A stretch of DNA of 64,000 nt from Nocardioides sp. Iso805N (GCF_000364605.1 NZ_KB822577.1:248001-312000), one strand, 5' to 3'. Shown: positions 35,336-44,190, numbered from the stretch's first letter. Program-made: numbers and translations. Notes: generated by a model not told the origin, from the sequence alone.

Positions 35336-36178
35336 ATGGTGAGAGATGCGAGATCCCTGGTCGCCGTCATCGGGGGTACAGGCTTCGATCGGTGGCTGGA
35401 CGACTCCGTGGAGACCACGGCGGTCGTGGTCCAGACGCCGTACGGAGCGCCGTCGGGGCCGATCACGATCGGCGAGGTCGGCGAACAGCAGGTGGCGTTC
35501 CTTCCCCGACACGGCGAGGGCCATGCGCTTGCGCCGCACGGGATCAACTACCGGGCGAATCTGTGGGCGCTGCGGTCGCTCGGCGTACGCCAGATCATCG
35601 CACCGTGCGCGGTGGGCGGCCTGCGGGCCGACCAGGTCGCCCCGGGCGACCTCGTGGTGCCCGACCAGCTCGTCGACCGGACCACCGGCCGCGTGCAGTC
35701 ATTCGTCGAGTCGGGCGCCACCCACGTGCCCTTCGCCGATCCCTACTGCCCGCGTGTCAGCGCGGCGCTGACGAGGGCCGATCCGCACGTGCGGTTCGGC
35801 GGCACGATGGTCGTGATCGACGGACCGCGCTTCTCCACCAGGGCCGAGTCGCAGTGGTACGCCGCGCAAGGCTGGGACCTGGTCAACATGACCGGCCACC
35901 CCGAGGCCGTGCTTGCCCGCGAGATGCGGATCTGCTACGCCGCCCTCGCACTCGTGACCGACCTCGATGCCGGCGTCGGCACCGGGGACGGCGTCGGCGA
36001 GGTCGAGGTCTACGCGCGCTTCGCGGCGAATCTCGGCCGGCTCGGCGCGGTCCTCGCCGCGGCCATCGAGCGACTTCCCGACCCGGCGGGGTGTGGCTGT
36101 GAAACCTGGGCAGCGGGACTGGATCTGGCCTACGAGATCCCGGCAACCGTGCCGGCGGTGGCTGGAGCACGGCTCTGA
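35336..36178 (+). CDS. S-methyl-5'-thioadenosine phosphorylase family protein
   Basis: The 280-residue purine nucleoside phosphorylase of the MTAP family has the phosphate-binding GGTGFDRWL, the RHGEGHALAPHGINYRAN segment, CAVGGLR and VNMTGHPEAVLAREM near the nucleoside site. The usual MTAP reaction releases adenine and a 5-substituted ribose 1-phosphate. As the first gene of a biosynthesis-like cluster, it may act on a SAM-derived nucleoside intermediate instead of salvage MTA (inference). It overlaps the epimerase start by one base. CACGTT, 7 nt before ATG 35336, is a weak possible -10. Confidence 0.85.
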   Translation: MVRDARSLVAVIGGTGFDRWLDDSVETTAVVVQTPYGAPSGPITIGEVGEQQVAFLPRHGEGHALAPHGINYRANLWALRSLGVRQIIAPCAVGGLRADQVAPGDLVVPDQLVDRTTGRVQSFVESGATHVPFADPYCPRVSAALTRADPHVRFGGTMVVIDGPRFSTRAESQWYAAQGWDLVNMTGHPEAVLAREMRICYAALALVTDLDAGVGTGDGVGEVEVYARFAANLGRLGAVLAAAIERLPDPAGCGCETWAAGLDLAYEIPATVPAVAGARL

Positions 36179-37239
36179 TGCGGGTGCTGCTCACCGGTGC
36201 CGCGGGCTTCATCGGCGGTGCCGTCCGGCACGAGCTGGAGTCCGCGGGCCACGACGTCGTCGGGATCGACCTGATGCTGCCTGAAGCACACGGGCAGTCC
36301 GTGACCCCACCCGGGGTCCTTCGCCTCGACGTACGCCTCGCCGCTGGTGAGTCGGCCTGGGCCTCGGCTCTCGAGGGCGTCGACGTCGTCTGTCACCAGG
36401 CAGCGGTCGTCGGCGCGGGCGTCACCGTCGCCGATCTGCCGGCCTATGCGTCGCACAACGATCTGGGCACGGCGGCACTGCTCGCCGCGATGGCCGCGCG
36501 CGGCGTACGGCGCCTCGTCCTGGCCTCGTCGATGGTCGTGTACGGCGAGGGCCGCTACCGGTGCGCCGAACACGGCGTGCAACGACCGGGAACCCGGCCG
36601 GTGGCAGCGCTCACGGCCGGGCGGTTCGACACCCCCTGCCCTGTCTGCGGCGGGGCCCTGGACTGGGCGGCGGTCCCGGAGGACGCGCGGTTCGAGCCGC
36701 GCAGCGCGTACGCGGCCAGCAAGGTCGCCCAGGAGCACTACGCCGCAGCCTGGGCGCGTCAGGCGGCCGGCGCGGCGATCGCGCTGCGCTATCACAACGT
36801 CTACGGACCCGGCATGCCCCGCGACACCCCCTACTCAGGCGTCGCCGCGATGTTCCGCTCCTCGCTCGAGCGCGGTGAGGCACCTCAGGTCTTCGAGGAC
36901 GGGCGGCAGACGCGGGACTTCGTCCACGTCGAGGACGTCGCGCGCGCCAACGCCGCAGCTCTCACAGCTGTCGCGACAGCGGCGCAGGAGCACGTGTCGG
37001 CCTACAACGTCGCATCCGGGCACCCGATCACGATCGGCGAGGTCGCCGCCCTCCTGGGCGCCGGATCGGGCATCACGCCCGAGACGACCGGCGGCTACCG
37101 ACTCGGCGACGTCCGGCACATCGTCGCCTCCCCGGCCCGCGCCGAGGCCGAGCTCGGCTTCCGGGCCCGGATCAGCCCGGCGGTCGGACTGCCGGCGTTC
37201 GCCTCGTCGCCGCTGCGCGAGAGTCACCAGCTCGTGTAG
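36178..37239 (+). CDS. NAD-dependent epimerase/dehydratase (dTDP-rhamnose 4-epimerase-like)
   Basis: The 353-residue extended SDR has GAAGFIGG (NAD binding), SSMVVYG with Ser118, and YAASK (Tyr178, Lys182). An insert with Cys129, His132 and C154PVC157 looks like a small metal-binding knuckle; this and the PRSAYAASKVAQE context resemble dTDP-L-rhamnose 4-epimerases. It probably supplies a modified nucleotide sugar for the glycosyltransferases encoded nearby. Its 3' end overlaps the convergent membrane protein gene by 16 bp. Confidence 0.85.
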   Translation: MRVLLTGAAGFIGGAVRHELESAGHDVVGIDLMLPEAHGQSVTPPGVLRLDVRLAAGESAWASALEGVDVVCHQAAVVGAGVTVADLPAYASHNDLGTAALLAAMAARGVRRLVLASSMVVYGEGRYRCAEHGVQRPGTRPVAALTAGRFDTPCPVCGGALDWAAVPEDARFEPRSAYAASKVAQEHYAAAWARQAAGAAIALRYHNVYGPGMPRDTPYSGVAAMFRSSLERGEAPQVFEDGRQTRDFVHVEDVARANAAALTAVATAAQEHVSAYNVASGHPITIGEVAALLGAGSGITPETTGGYRLGDVRHIVASPARAEAELGFRARISPAVGLPAFASSPLRESHQLV

Positions 37240-38540
37240 AGGAGATGCTGCACGATCAGGGCGGTCAGGACCTGTCCGGCAAGCGCCGGGCGGCGCCAGC
37301 GGTCGGGCAGCGAGACCAGCGCGAGGGTGAGCCACGGGACGAACGGCAACCAGATCCGCTCCACCTCTGCTCGGCTCATCTGGGAGGCGTCCGCGAGGCC
37401 CACGGCGAGCACGGCCCCGCCGACGAGCGCCAGCACCACCCGATCCCGCCCATCGTCGTCGCGACGGGCCCAGGTGGAGGCGAGACCCGCGCCGACAAGC
37501 GGGCCCGCGCTCAGCGCCAGCGCGGCCAGGTCGCCCCAGGCCCAGTAGGCGCCCGGACGCGAGGACGCGATCCCGTCCCAGTAACGCCGCCGCAAGACCG
37601 GGTAGGCCTCCCACCAGGCGAACCCGCAGGCGGCGAAGGCCAGCACGACGCCGATCGCAACGATGCCCACCACGGGGATCGGCCACCACACGCGTGCGGC
37701 CCACAGCAGAGCGAGGGCCGGGACGGCCACGAGAACCAGCCCGTAGGACATCATCGCCGCAGCACCGAATCCGAGCCCGGCGACGGCGGCCCACGGCCAT
37801 CCGCGCACCGGCGGTCGCTGGCTGGCGAGAGCGAGGCAGGCCATCGACCAGGCCACGACGACGGCCATGACCGCGTCCGCCGATACGGCGAGATAGACCG
37901 CAGCCGGAGTCCAGACGAGGTACGGCGCGGCCCGCCTGGACACTTCCTCGCGATCCAGCGTCCGCAGCGTGACGAGGACCGCGAGCGGCAGCGTCGCCGC
38001 CAGCACGATCACGACCAGGCCGGCGGCCAGGTCGCCACCGAGCCCGAGCCGGACCAGGCCGACGAAGAACAGCACCATCCCGGGCGGATGCCCGGCAAGA
38101 TGGACCGGCCAGTGATCGGTGGAGGCGAGTGGGATCCGGCTGATGTAGCTCTCCAGCAGCAGATGGACGTTGCCGACCCGCCGCGCCGAGCGCAGGTACT
38201 CGTCCGGGTTTCCCAGCACCCGGCTGATGCCCGCGGGGCCGTCGACCAACGCCAAGCACGAGAGCCACGCGAGGCTGGCGACGTAGGCCGCCAGCAGGAG
38301 CCGACCCCAGGGCATGCGCTCGGCCAGCGCCGGCGCCCAGCACACCGCGCCGAGGGCGAGCGCGATGGACGGCACGGTCCCGGGGCCGACGTTCGGGGCC
38401 CACAGCGCGTGCAGGGGCGCGACGCCGTGCGAGGAGCCGGCTCGGGCGTGGACCTGCCAGCCGGTAGCCAACGGCACCACGACTGCCAGCCCGATGAGCA
38501 CGAGCGTGGCACTCAAGCCGATCCACGGCGCCTTGGTCAT
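37224..38540 (-). CDS. GT-C-like integral membrane glycosyltransferase
   Basis: The 438-residue protein has about 10-12 transmembrane helices. The first long loop contains HLLLESYISRIPLASTDHWPVHLAGHPPG; Asp and His residues in such a loop are usual for GT-C mannosyltransferase-like enzymes that use lipid-linked donors. ATG 38540 is preferred because TAGGGT (38553-38548, minus strand) lies exactly 7 nt upstream; GTG 38597 would extend it by 19 residues. It is the only gene of the cluster on the minus strand. Confidence 0.75.
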   Translation of the reverse strand: MTKAPWIGLSATLVLIGLAVVVPLATGWQVHARAGSSHGVAPLHALWAPNVGPGTVPSIALALGAVCWAPALAERMPWGRLLLAAYVASLAWLSCLALVDGPAGISRVLGNPDEYLRSARRVGNVHLLLESYISRIPLASTDHWPVHLAGHPPGMVLFFVGLVRLGLGGDLAAGLVVIVLAATLPLAVLVTLRTLDREEVSRRAAPYLVWTPAAVYLAVSADAVMAVVVAWSMACLALASQRPPVRGWPWAAVAGLGFGAAAMMSYGLVLVAVPALALLWAARVWWPIPVVGIVAIGVVLAFAACGFAWWEAYPVLRRRYWDGIASSRPGAYWAWGDLAALALSAGPLVGAGLASTWARRDDDGRDRVVLALVGGAVLAVGLADASQMSRAEVERIWLPFVPWLTLALVSLPDRWRRPALAGQVLTALIVQHLLYTSW

Positions 38541-38653
38541 GACCGCGACCCTAGGAACCGTGGCGCCTGCCGGGGGTGGCTCAGCCGGTGCCGTCACCGG
38601 ACCGTAAGGATTGAACGCCCCGTCGACGTCTCGACCTTCCTACGTTGATCGGC
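38541..38653. promoter_or_regulatory. Divergent promoter pair inside the unassigned cluster
   Basis: On the minus strand TAGGGT (38553-38548) precedes the GT-C ATG by 7 nt. On the plus strand TACGTT (38641-38646) precedes the GT2 ATG by 7 nt. Both are leaderless-type layouts. No clear dyad was found between them. Confidence 0.5.
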
Positions 38654-39331
38654 ATGGCGCACTCCACCCCAGGACCCCCCGACTGCGAGCTCATCCTGCC
38701 CTGTCTCGACGAGGGACCGGCGCTGCGCGAGCTGTTGCCGCGTGTGCCTCGCGGCCTCGGTGTGATCGTGGTGGACAACGGCTCCAGGGATGACACCGCG
38801 GCGGTCGCCCGGTCCCACGGCGCGAAGGTGGTGACCGAGCCCAGACGCGGGTACGGCGCCGCGGTCCACGCCGGGCTCGAGGCGGCGACGGCGCCGTACG
38901 TCGTGGTGATGGACGGCGACGGTTCCCTCGATCCAGGAGAGATCGTGCCGTTGCTCGCCCGCGTGCGCTTCGGTGAGGCCGATCTGGCGCTGGGGCGACG
39001 TGTTCCGGTACGACGCGGGATCTGGCCCTGGCACGCACGCCTCGGCAACGCGCTCGTCCTGGCCCTCCTGCGACGTCGGCTCGGCGTGCGGGTACGTGAC
39101 ATCGGTCCCCTGCGAGCGGCGCGACGTGAGTCGCTGCTGGGGCTCGAGGTCGCCGACCGCGGAATGGGCTACCCGGTGGAGCTGCTCGACCGCGCTGCCC
39201 AGGCCGGTTGGCGGATCGTCGAGCAGGACGTGCGCTATCTCCCGCGAGCCGCCGGGACCCGGTCGAAGGTCTCCGGCTCCGTGCGTGGCACCGTGCGTGC
39301 CGCCCGCGACTTCTGGCGGGTCCTCGCATGA
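38654..39331 (+). CDS. Glycosyltransferase family 2
   Basis: The 225-residue GT-A enzyme has LPCLDEGPALRELLPRVP, VVDNGSRDDTAAVAR, GYGAAVHAGLEAA and the DxD motif MDGDGSLDP. Its length and the absence of membrane helices resemble dolichyl-phosphate mannose synthase-like soluble enzymes, so it may make the lipid-linked donor for the neighbouring GT-C protein (inference). ATG 38654 is supported by the -10 at 38641. The stop overlaps the next start (ATGA). Confidence 0.88.
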   Translation: MAHSTPGPPDCELILPCLDEGPALRELLPRVPRGLGVIVVDNGSRDDTAAVARSHGAKVVTEPRRGYGAAVHAGLEAATAPYVVVMDGDGSLDPGEIVPLLARVRFGEADLALGRRVPVRRGIWPWHARLGNALVLALLRRRLGVRVRDIGPLRAARRESLLGLEVADRGMGYPVELLDRAAQAGWRIVEQDVRYLPRAAGTRSKVSGSVRGTVRAARDFWRVLA

Positions 39332-40032
39332 GGGCGTCCACGCACGTCGAACGCACCTGGGCTAGCACCCCGGTCGAGGCTCTGACGCTGCTCGTCGTCG
39401 CGAAGGCCCCCGTTCCGGGTGTGGCGAAGACCCGGCTGGCCGCCGACGTGGACGACCCCTTCCTCGCCGCGGAGCTCGCCGCCGCGGCGCTGCTCGACAC
39501 GATCGCGCTCGGCAACGCCCTCCACTGCCGGCGCCGCATCGCGCTCACCGGGGACCTGGGCGGCGCGACCCGTGGCGCTGAGATCCGCCACGCGCTGGCT
39601 GACTGGGAGATCGTCGGCCAGCGGGGCGACAGTCTCGGCGAGCGGCTGGCCGCCGCTCACGCCGAGGTCAGCGGTCCGATCGTGCAGGTCGGGATGGACA
39701 CCCCCCAGATCACGCCAGCGCTCCTGAGCGAGGTGGTCGCCGGGCTCCGCGACCACGACGCCGTCCTCGGCCCCGCCTCCGATGGCGGTTGGTGGGTGTT
39801 GGCGTTGCGCGACGGTCGGCTGGCGAGGCCGCTGGCAGGCGTACGGATGTCGACGCCGACGACGTACGCCGACACGCGTGCCGCGCTCGCCGCCGCGGGC
39901 CTCGTCGTCGCCTCCGCACCGGTGCTCACCGATGTCGACCACCTCGACGACGCACTGACGGTGGCCGACGCGGCTCCGGCGACGGACTTCGCCCGATGCG
40001 TCCGACGCGAGCTCGGGCAGGCCGTCCGGTGA
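39328..40032 (+). CDS. DUF2064 (TIGR04282-type) glycosyl/nucleotidyltransferase-like protein
   Basis: The 234-residue protein has the DUF2064 signatures AKAPVPGVAKTRL, QVGMDTPQITP and GPASDGGWWVLAL. The family is GT-A-like and often named after arsenosugar-type clusters, but no arsenic methyltransferase or radical SAM gene is near. It may transfer a sugar or form a sugar nucleotide. It is translationally coupled to the GT2 gene upstream and the methyltransferase downstream. Confidence 0.82.
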   Translation: MRASTHVERTWASTPVEALTLLVVAKAPVPGVAKTRLAADVDDPFLAAELAAAALLDTIALGNALHCRRRIALTGDLGGATRGAEIRHALADWEIVGQRGDSLGERLAAAHAEVSGPIVQVGMDTPQITPALLSEVVAGLRDHDAVLGPASDGGWWVLALRDGRLARPLAGVRMSTPTTYADTRAALAAAGLVVASAPVLTDVDHLDDALTVADAAPATDFARCVRRELGQAVR

Positions 40033-40700
40033 GCCTGCCCTCCCTCCAACTCTTCACCTCGGCCGAACTGCCTGCGGAGGAGGTGTTCGCCCACGCGCTG
40101 CGCGGCGAGCCGACCTATCTGATCGGACCATCCTCTGGCCCGCCCACGTCGGACCTCCTGCCCGTCGCAGACTGGACCCGCGCCGCCGACGTCGAGGACC
40201 GAGCGCTGTTGCGTCTGTGCCGGGGGAGCACGCTCGACATCGGCTGTGGTCCCGGGCGGCTGACCGAGCAGCTCGGCCTGCTGGGGCACGTCACGCTGGG
40301 GATCGACCTGGTGTACGAAGCGGTACAGCAGACGGTCCGCCGCGGTGCGCCGGCTCTACGACGCGATGTCTTCGGTCCCGTCCCCGGGGAGGGACGCTGG
40401 GACACCACGTTGCTCGCGGACGGCAACATCGGCATCGGCGGCGATCCCACGGTGCTCCTCGGCCGGGTCCGTCGCCTGCTCGCCCCCGGGGGAAGGATCG
40501 TCGTCGAGGTGGGCCCTCCGGGCGTCCGATCGGTGCGTTTCCGGGCCCGGCTCGGTTGCGACTGCGGCACCAGCGACCCGTTCTCCTGGGCGATCGTCGG
40601 CGTCGACGACATCGCGACACTGGCATCCCGGGTCGGTCTTGTCGTGGCCCACCGAACCCGGCTGGGCGAGCGCTGGGCTGTCGTCCTCGAGGAGCCATGA
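40029..40700 (+). CDS. Class I SAM-dependent methyltransferase
   Basis: The 223-residue protein has motif I LDIGCGPGRLTEQL, an acidic residue after strand 2 (GIDLVYEAV), and motif III GGRIVVEV. A short Cys pair CDCG lies near residue 178. The substrate is unknown; the position suggests modification of the cluster's sugar or nucleoside product. GTG 40029 overlaps the previous stop (GTGA). Confidence 0.85.
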   Translation: MSLPSLQLFTSAELPAEEVFAHALRGEPTYLIGPSSGPPTSDLLPVADWTRAADVEDRALLRLCRGSTLDIGCGPGRLTEQLGLLGHVTLGIDLVYEAVQQTVRRGAPALRRDVFGPVPGEGRWDTTLLADGNIGIGGDPTVLLGRVRRLLAPGGRIVVEVGPPGVRSVRFRARLGCDCGTSDPFSWAIVGVDDIATLASRVGLVVAHRTRLGERWAVVLEEP

Positions 40701-41878
40701 TGAGGGTCCAGCTGCCTGCCCGTCCTCACGTCCCGGTGCCCCGCGAGGAGTCCTTCTCCTCGCGGCTGCGCAGCGCGGCGGTCGCGGCGCGCATCGGGCT
40801 GTGGTTGGGCGTCTGCTTCGGAGTCGCCTTCGTGACCGGCCTGGTCAGCCACTACGCGCAGTCCACCCACCAGCCGGTGCCGTTCCCGAACGATCCCGTC
40901 TGGCTCTACCGCGTCACCCAAGGCCTCCACGTCACCACCGGCACCGCGGCGATCCCCCTGCTTCTGGTCAAGCTGTGGGCGGTCTACCCCAAGCTCTTCG
41001 CCCCGCTCCCGCGCCGCCTTCGTGAGATCGTCCTCGTGGGTCTGGAGCGTGGCTCGATCGCGGTGCTGGTGGCCGGCTCGATCCTCGAGCTGGCCATCGG
41101 GCTGATGAACGTCGCGCAGTGGTACGCCTGGGACTTCAGCTTCAAGCGTGTTCACTACGCCCTCGCTTTCGTCGTGATCGGCGCCCTGATGATCCACATC
41201 GCGGTCAAGCTGCCGATCACCCGAGAGGCGCTCGGAGGAGATGTCGAGGACACTGAGGCGGACCGTCCGCAGGCGGTACGTCCCGGTGCGTTCAGCCGTC
41301 GCACCCTGCTCCGGACGACCTGGGGCGCTGCGCTGCTCGCCGCCCTGGTCGGCAGCAGCGCTGCGGGAACCATCCGCGGCCTCGACCGTCTCGCAGTCCT
41401 GTCGCCGCGGTCGCGGCGTTCCGGCATCCCGATCAACCGTACGGCCTCCCAGGTCGGCGTGGCGGCCTCGGCCATGAGCGGCTCGTACCGTTGCGAGGTG
41501 GTGCATGGCGAGAAAGCCGCCGGGTTCTCGCGCGCCGAGCTCCTCGCCCTTCCGCAGGCCACGCACGTCTTGCCGATCGCCTGTGTCGAAGGCTGGAGCG
41601 CCAACGGAACGTGGACCGGAGTTCCGCTGCGCACCCTCCTGGACCACGTCGGCATCCCTCGTGGCCGCAACGTCCAGGTGCACTCACTGCAGGAACGCGG
41701 CGCGGACCGGGTCACGGTGCTTCCGGCGAACGTCGCCGACGATGAGCGCACCCTCGTCGCCTTGCTGCTCGACGGTCAGCCCCTCTCGCTGGACCACGGC
41801 TACCCGGCCCGGCTGATGGCGCCGGACCGGCCGGGCACGCTCCAGACCAAGTGGATCAGCCGGATCGAGGCGCTCTGA
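40697..41878 (+). CDS. Membrane cytochrome b-like / molybdopterin oxidoreductase fusion
   Basis: The 393-residue protein has four N-terminal transmembrane helices with His residues (VSHYAQ, LHVTTGTAAI, VHYALAF, MIHIAVK), resembling a di-heme cytochrome b561. A twin-arginine-like RRTLLRTTWG segment and a fifth helix follow. The C-terminal domain is of sulfite-oxidase type with Moco ligand candidate Cys296 in IACVEGWSANGTWTGVPL. I infer a membrane-bound Moco enzyme facing outside, exchanging electrons with quinone through the b heme. Its substrate is unknown. Confidence 0.8.
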   Translation: MMRVQLPARPHVPVPREESFSSRLRSAAVAARIGLWLGVCFGVAFVTGLVSHYAQSTHQPVPFPNDPVWLYRVTQGLHVTTGTAAIPLLLVKLWAVYPKLFAPLPRRLREIVLVGLERGSIAVLVAGSILELAIGLMNVAQWYAWDFSFKRVHYALAFVVIGALMIHIAVKLPITREALGGDVEDTEADRPQAVRPGAFSRRTLLRTTWGAALLAALVGSSAAGTIRGLDRLAVLSPRSRRSGIPINRTASQVGVAASAMSGSYRCEVVHGEKAAGFSRAELLALPQATHVLPIACVEGWSANGTWTGVPLRTLLDHVGIPRGRNVQVHSLQERGADRVTVLPANVADDERTLVALLLDGQPLSLDHGYPARLMAPDRPGTLQTKWISRIEAL

Positions 41879-42345
41879 TGGTCCACATCCGGGCCGGGTT
41901 GGTCGTCGTCGGCCTGATCCTGCTTGCCTACGGAGGATGGTTGCTCCTCCACACCCAGCGGCCGGCCCAGCTCGCCCAGGCCACTACCTGGGCGCTCGCG
42001 GCCGTGGTGCTGCACGACGCTCTGATCGCGCCGCTCGCCCTGACGCTCGGATGGATCGGCGGGCGGGCACTGCCTCGAACGGTGGCGCGCGCGGCCACGG
42101 TGGCTTTCGTCCTGGCGGGGACACTGACGATCGTCGCGATCCCCGTCCTCGACGGGTACGCCGCCGGGGGAGCCAACCACACGCTCCTCGACCGCGATTA
42201 CGTCGGCGGCTGGATTCTCGTCATCGCACTGATCCTTCTCACCACTGCCGTCGGGGCCGCGGCCTCGGGGCTCGTCCACCGATTCGACCGGTCCCACCGA
42301 TCCCGAGGGAGAATGGCGCATGGCCCGCGTCCTCGTCGTCGATGA
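41878..42345 (+). CDS. Small integral membrane protein
   Basis: The 155-residue protein has four predicted transmembrane helices (about residues 5-25, 35-58, 70-95 and 115-138). The basic tail overlaps the response regulator gene by 26 bp. No family was recognised. It is coupled to the Moco gene (TGATG) and may be an accessory membrane subunit. Confidence 0.75.
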   Translation: MVHIRAGLVVVGLILLAYGGWLLLHTQRPAQLAQATTWALAAVVLHDALIAPLALTLGWIGGRALPRTVARAATVAFVLAGTLTIVAIPVLDGYAAGGANHTLLDRDYVGGWILVIALILLTTAVGAAASGLVHRFDRSHRSRGRMAHGPRPRRR

Positions 42346-43003
42346 CGACCTGACGGTTCGTGAGGTGCTCGCCTCCTATCTGCGAGCCCACCGGCACGAC
42401 GCCGTCGAGGCCGGCGACGGTGAAGAGGCCCTCCGGTTGATGCGGGAGCGGCCGGCGGACCTCGTCGTACTCGATCTGATGCTGCCGGGGATCGACGGAC
42501 TGGAGGTCACCCGTCGGCTGCGTGCGATGAGCGACGTCCCGATCATCATGCTCACCGCGCTCGGCAACGAGGCCGACCGCGTGGTGGGGCTCGAGCTCGG
42601 CGCGGACGACTACGTCGGCAAGCCGTTCAGCCCACGAGAGCTCGCCCTGCGCGTCGACTCGGTGCTGCGGCGTACGTCGGGCTCCTCGGCCGGAAGCGGT
42701 GGCGTCGTCCGCGACGGTGCGCTTGTCGTCGATGGAGACCGTCACGTTGCGACCCTCGCCGGCGAGCCGCTGCCCCTGACCACCCGTGAGTTCGCGCTGT
42801 TGCGCTTCCTGGTGGGCCACCCGGGCACGGCGTACACCCGCGAGGACCTGCTGCAGCACGTCTGGGGTTGGACCATCGGCGACCGCTCGACGGTCACCGT
42901 CCACGTGCGGCGGCTGCGCGAGAAGCTCGAGGACGATCCGACGCGTCCGAGACGACTGATGACCGTGTGGGGCGTGGGCTACCGCTGGGAGGCGAGCGCA
43001 TGA
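42320..43003 (+). CDS. OmpR-family response regulator
   Basis: The 227-residue protein has a receiver domain with acidic cluster DDD8-10, phospho-acceptor Asp52 (LVVLDLMLPG) and Lys in GKPF, and a winged-helix DNA-binding domain (LTTREFALLRFL, TVTVHVRRLREKLEDDP, VWGVGYRW). It pairs with the kinase encoded next (ATGA overlap) and, being at the end of the cluster, probably controls it. Confidence 0.95.
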   Translation: MARVLVVDDDLTVREVLASYLRAHRHDAVEAGDGEEALRLMRERPADLVVLDLMLPGIDGLEVTRRLRAMSDVPIIMLTALGNEADRVVGLELGADDYVGKPFSPRELALRVDSVLRRTSGSSAGSGGVVRDGALVVDGDRHVATLAGEPLPLTTREFALLRFLVGHPGTAYTREDLLQHVWGWTIGDRSTVTVHVRRLREKLEDDPTRPRRLMTVWGVGYRWEASA

Positions 43004-44133
43004 CGACCGGGGCAGCAGCGGAGATCCTCGGCGTCGCGCTCGGCTGCGCACTCGTGGTCGGGGCGATCGGCCTGCTGGTCGCGCGGTTGATCCGCCGACG
43101 CTCCCTGCGCTGGCAGCTCCTCTTGGTTGCCACAGTGGCGGCTCTCGGCGCGTACGCCGGAGCCTTGGCCATCGCTCAGCTGATGTTCCTCTCCGCGCAT
43201 GATCTGACCGTGATGACGCTGGTCAGCAGCGTCTCGGCGGTCGTGGCCACCCTCGTTGCGGCAGTGGTCGGGCGGGCAGTGAGCGGGTGGTCCACCGTGC
43301 TGCACGAGCAGGTCCGGGGTCTTGAGCTCGGCACCCCGCCGCGCCTCGACGATCGCGGCCCTGCAGAGCTTCGGGCGCTCTCGGCGGAGCTCGCCGATGT
43401 CCAGCAGCGGCTGGAGAGCAGCCGACAGCGCGAGCTGTGGCTCGAGGAGTCCCGGCGTGAACTGGTGTCCTGGGTCTCGCACGACCTGCGCACGCCGCTG
43501 GCGGGGCTCCGCGCCATGGCGGAGGCACTCGAAGACGGCATCGCCGCGGATCCCGACCGTTTCCACCGGCAGATCCGTGCCGACGTCGACCGGATGGCCG
43601 CGATGGTGGACGATCTCTTCGAGCTCTCCCGGATCCACGCCGGCGTCCTCAAGCTCAACCCGACCACGCTCGCCTTGAGTGATCTCGTCAGCGAGGCACT
43701 CGCCGGCGCGGCGCCGGTCGCGACCGCTCACAGCATCCGCATCGGAGGGAGCGTCGATGCGGGCCTCGAGGTCAGCGCCGACCCCGCGGGCCTCTCCCGC
43801 GTGCTCTCGAACCTCCTGATGAACGCGATCAGACACACTCCGGCCGATGGTGTCGTCGAGGTCACCGGACGTCGCCGTGGCGACGCCGTCGAGCTGTCGG
43901 TCAGTGACGGCTGTGGTGGCCTGCGGCCGGGGGAGCTCCAACGAGTCTTCGACCTGGGCTGGCAAGGAGACCAGGCGCGGACGCGGGCAGACGGGTCGTT
44001 GGCGCAGGGTGCCGGCCTCGGCCTGGCGATCGTGAAGGGGATCGTCGAGGCACACAGCGGCCGGGTGCAGGTGGAGAACGTCGAGAGCACCCGAGGTTGC
44101 CGGTTCTCGGTGCTGCTTCCGGGCCTCACCTAG
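43000..44133 (+). CDS. Sensor histidine kinase, two-helix membrane type
   Basis: The 377-residue kinase has an N-terminal hydrophobic region with three helices (residues 8-30, 38-62 and 70-95), no sizable extracytoplasmic domain, a HAMP-like linker, HisKA with SHDLRTPL (His161) and HATPase_c with N-box NLLMNAIRHTP, DGCGG and GAGLGLAIV. A lack of an external domain suggests it senses a membrane-derived or redox signal, possibly through the adjacent membrane proteins. Confidence 0.94.
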   Translation: MTTGAAAEILGVALGCALVVGAIGLLVARLIRRRSLRWQLLLVATVAALGAYAGALAIAQLMFLSAHDLTVMTLVSSVSAVVATLVAAVVGRAVSGWSTVLHEQVRGLELGTPPRLDDRGPAELRALSAELADVQQRLESSRQRELWLEESRRELVSWVSHDLRTPLAGLRAMAEALEDGIAADPDRFHRQIRADVDRMAAMVDDLFELSRIHAGVLKLNPTTLALSDLVSEALAGAAPVATAHSIRIGGSVDAGLEVSADPAGLSRVLSNLLMNAIRHTPADGVVEVTGRRRGDAVELSVSDGCGGLRPGELQRVFDLGWQGDQARTRADGSLAQGAGLGLAIVKGIVEAHSGRVQVENVESTRGCRFSVLLPGLT

Positions 44134-44155
44134 GAGGACCCTCGCAATCTTCCGG

Positions 44156-44190
44156 GACGAGGTCCTCGCCATCTGGGCGAGGGCCTCGTC
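44156..44190. terminator. Bidirectional terminator hairpin
   Basis: A 15-bp stem with one T-G wobble (GACGAGGTCCTCGCC, with its partner at 44176-44190) has a 5-nt loop. It separates the convergent kinase and SDR genes. Confidence 0.75.

Noticed and set aside
35336..44133. Arsenosugar biosynthesis cluster
   Set aside because: Suggested only by the DUF2064 family name; no arsenite methyltransferase or radical-SAM gene is present.
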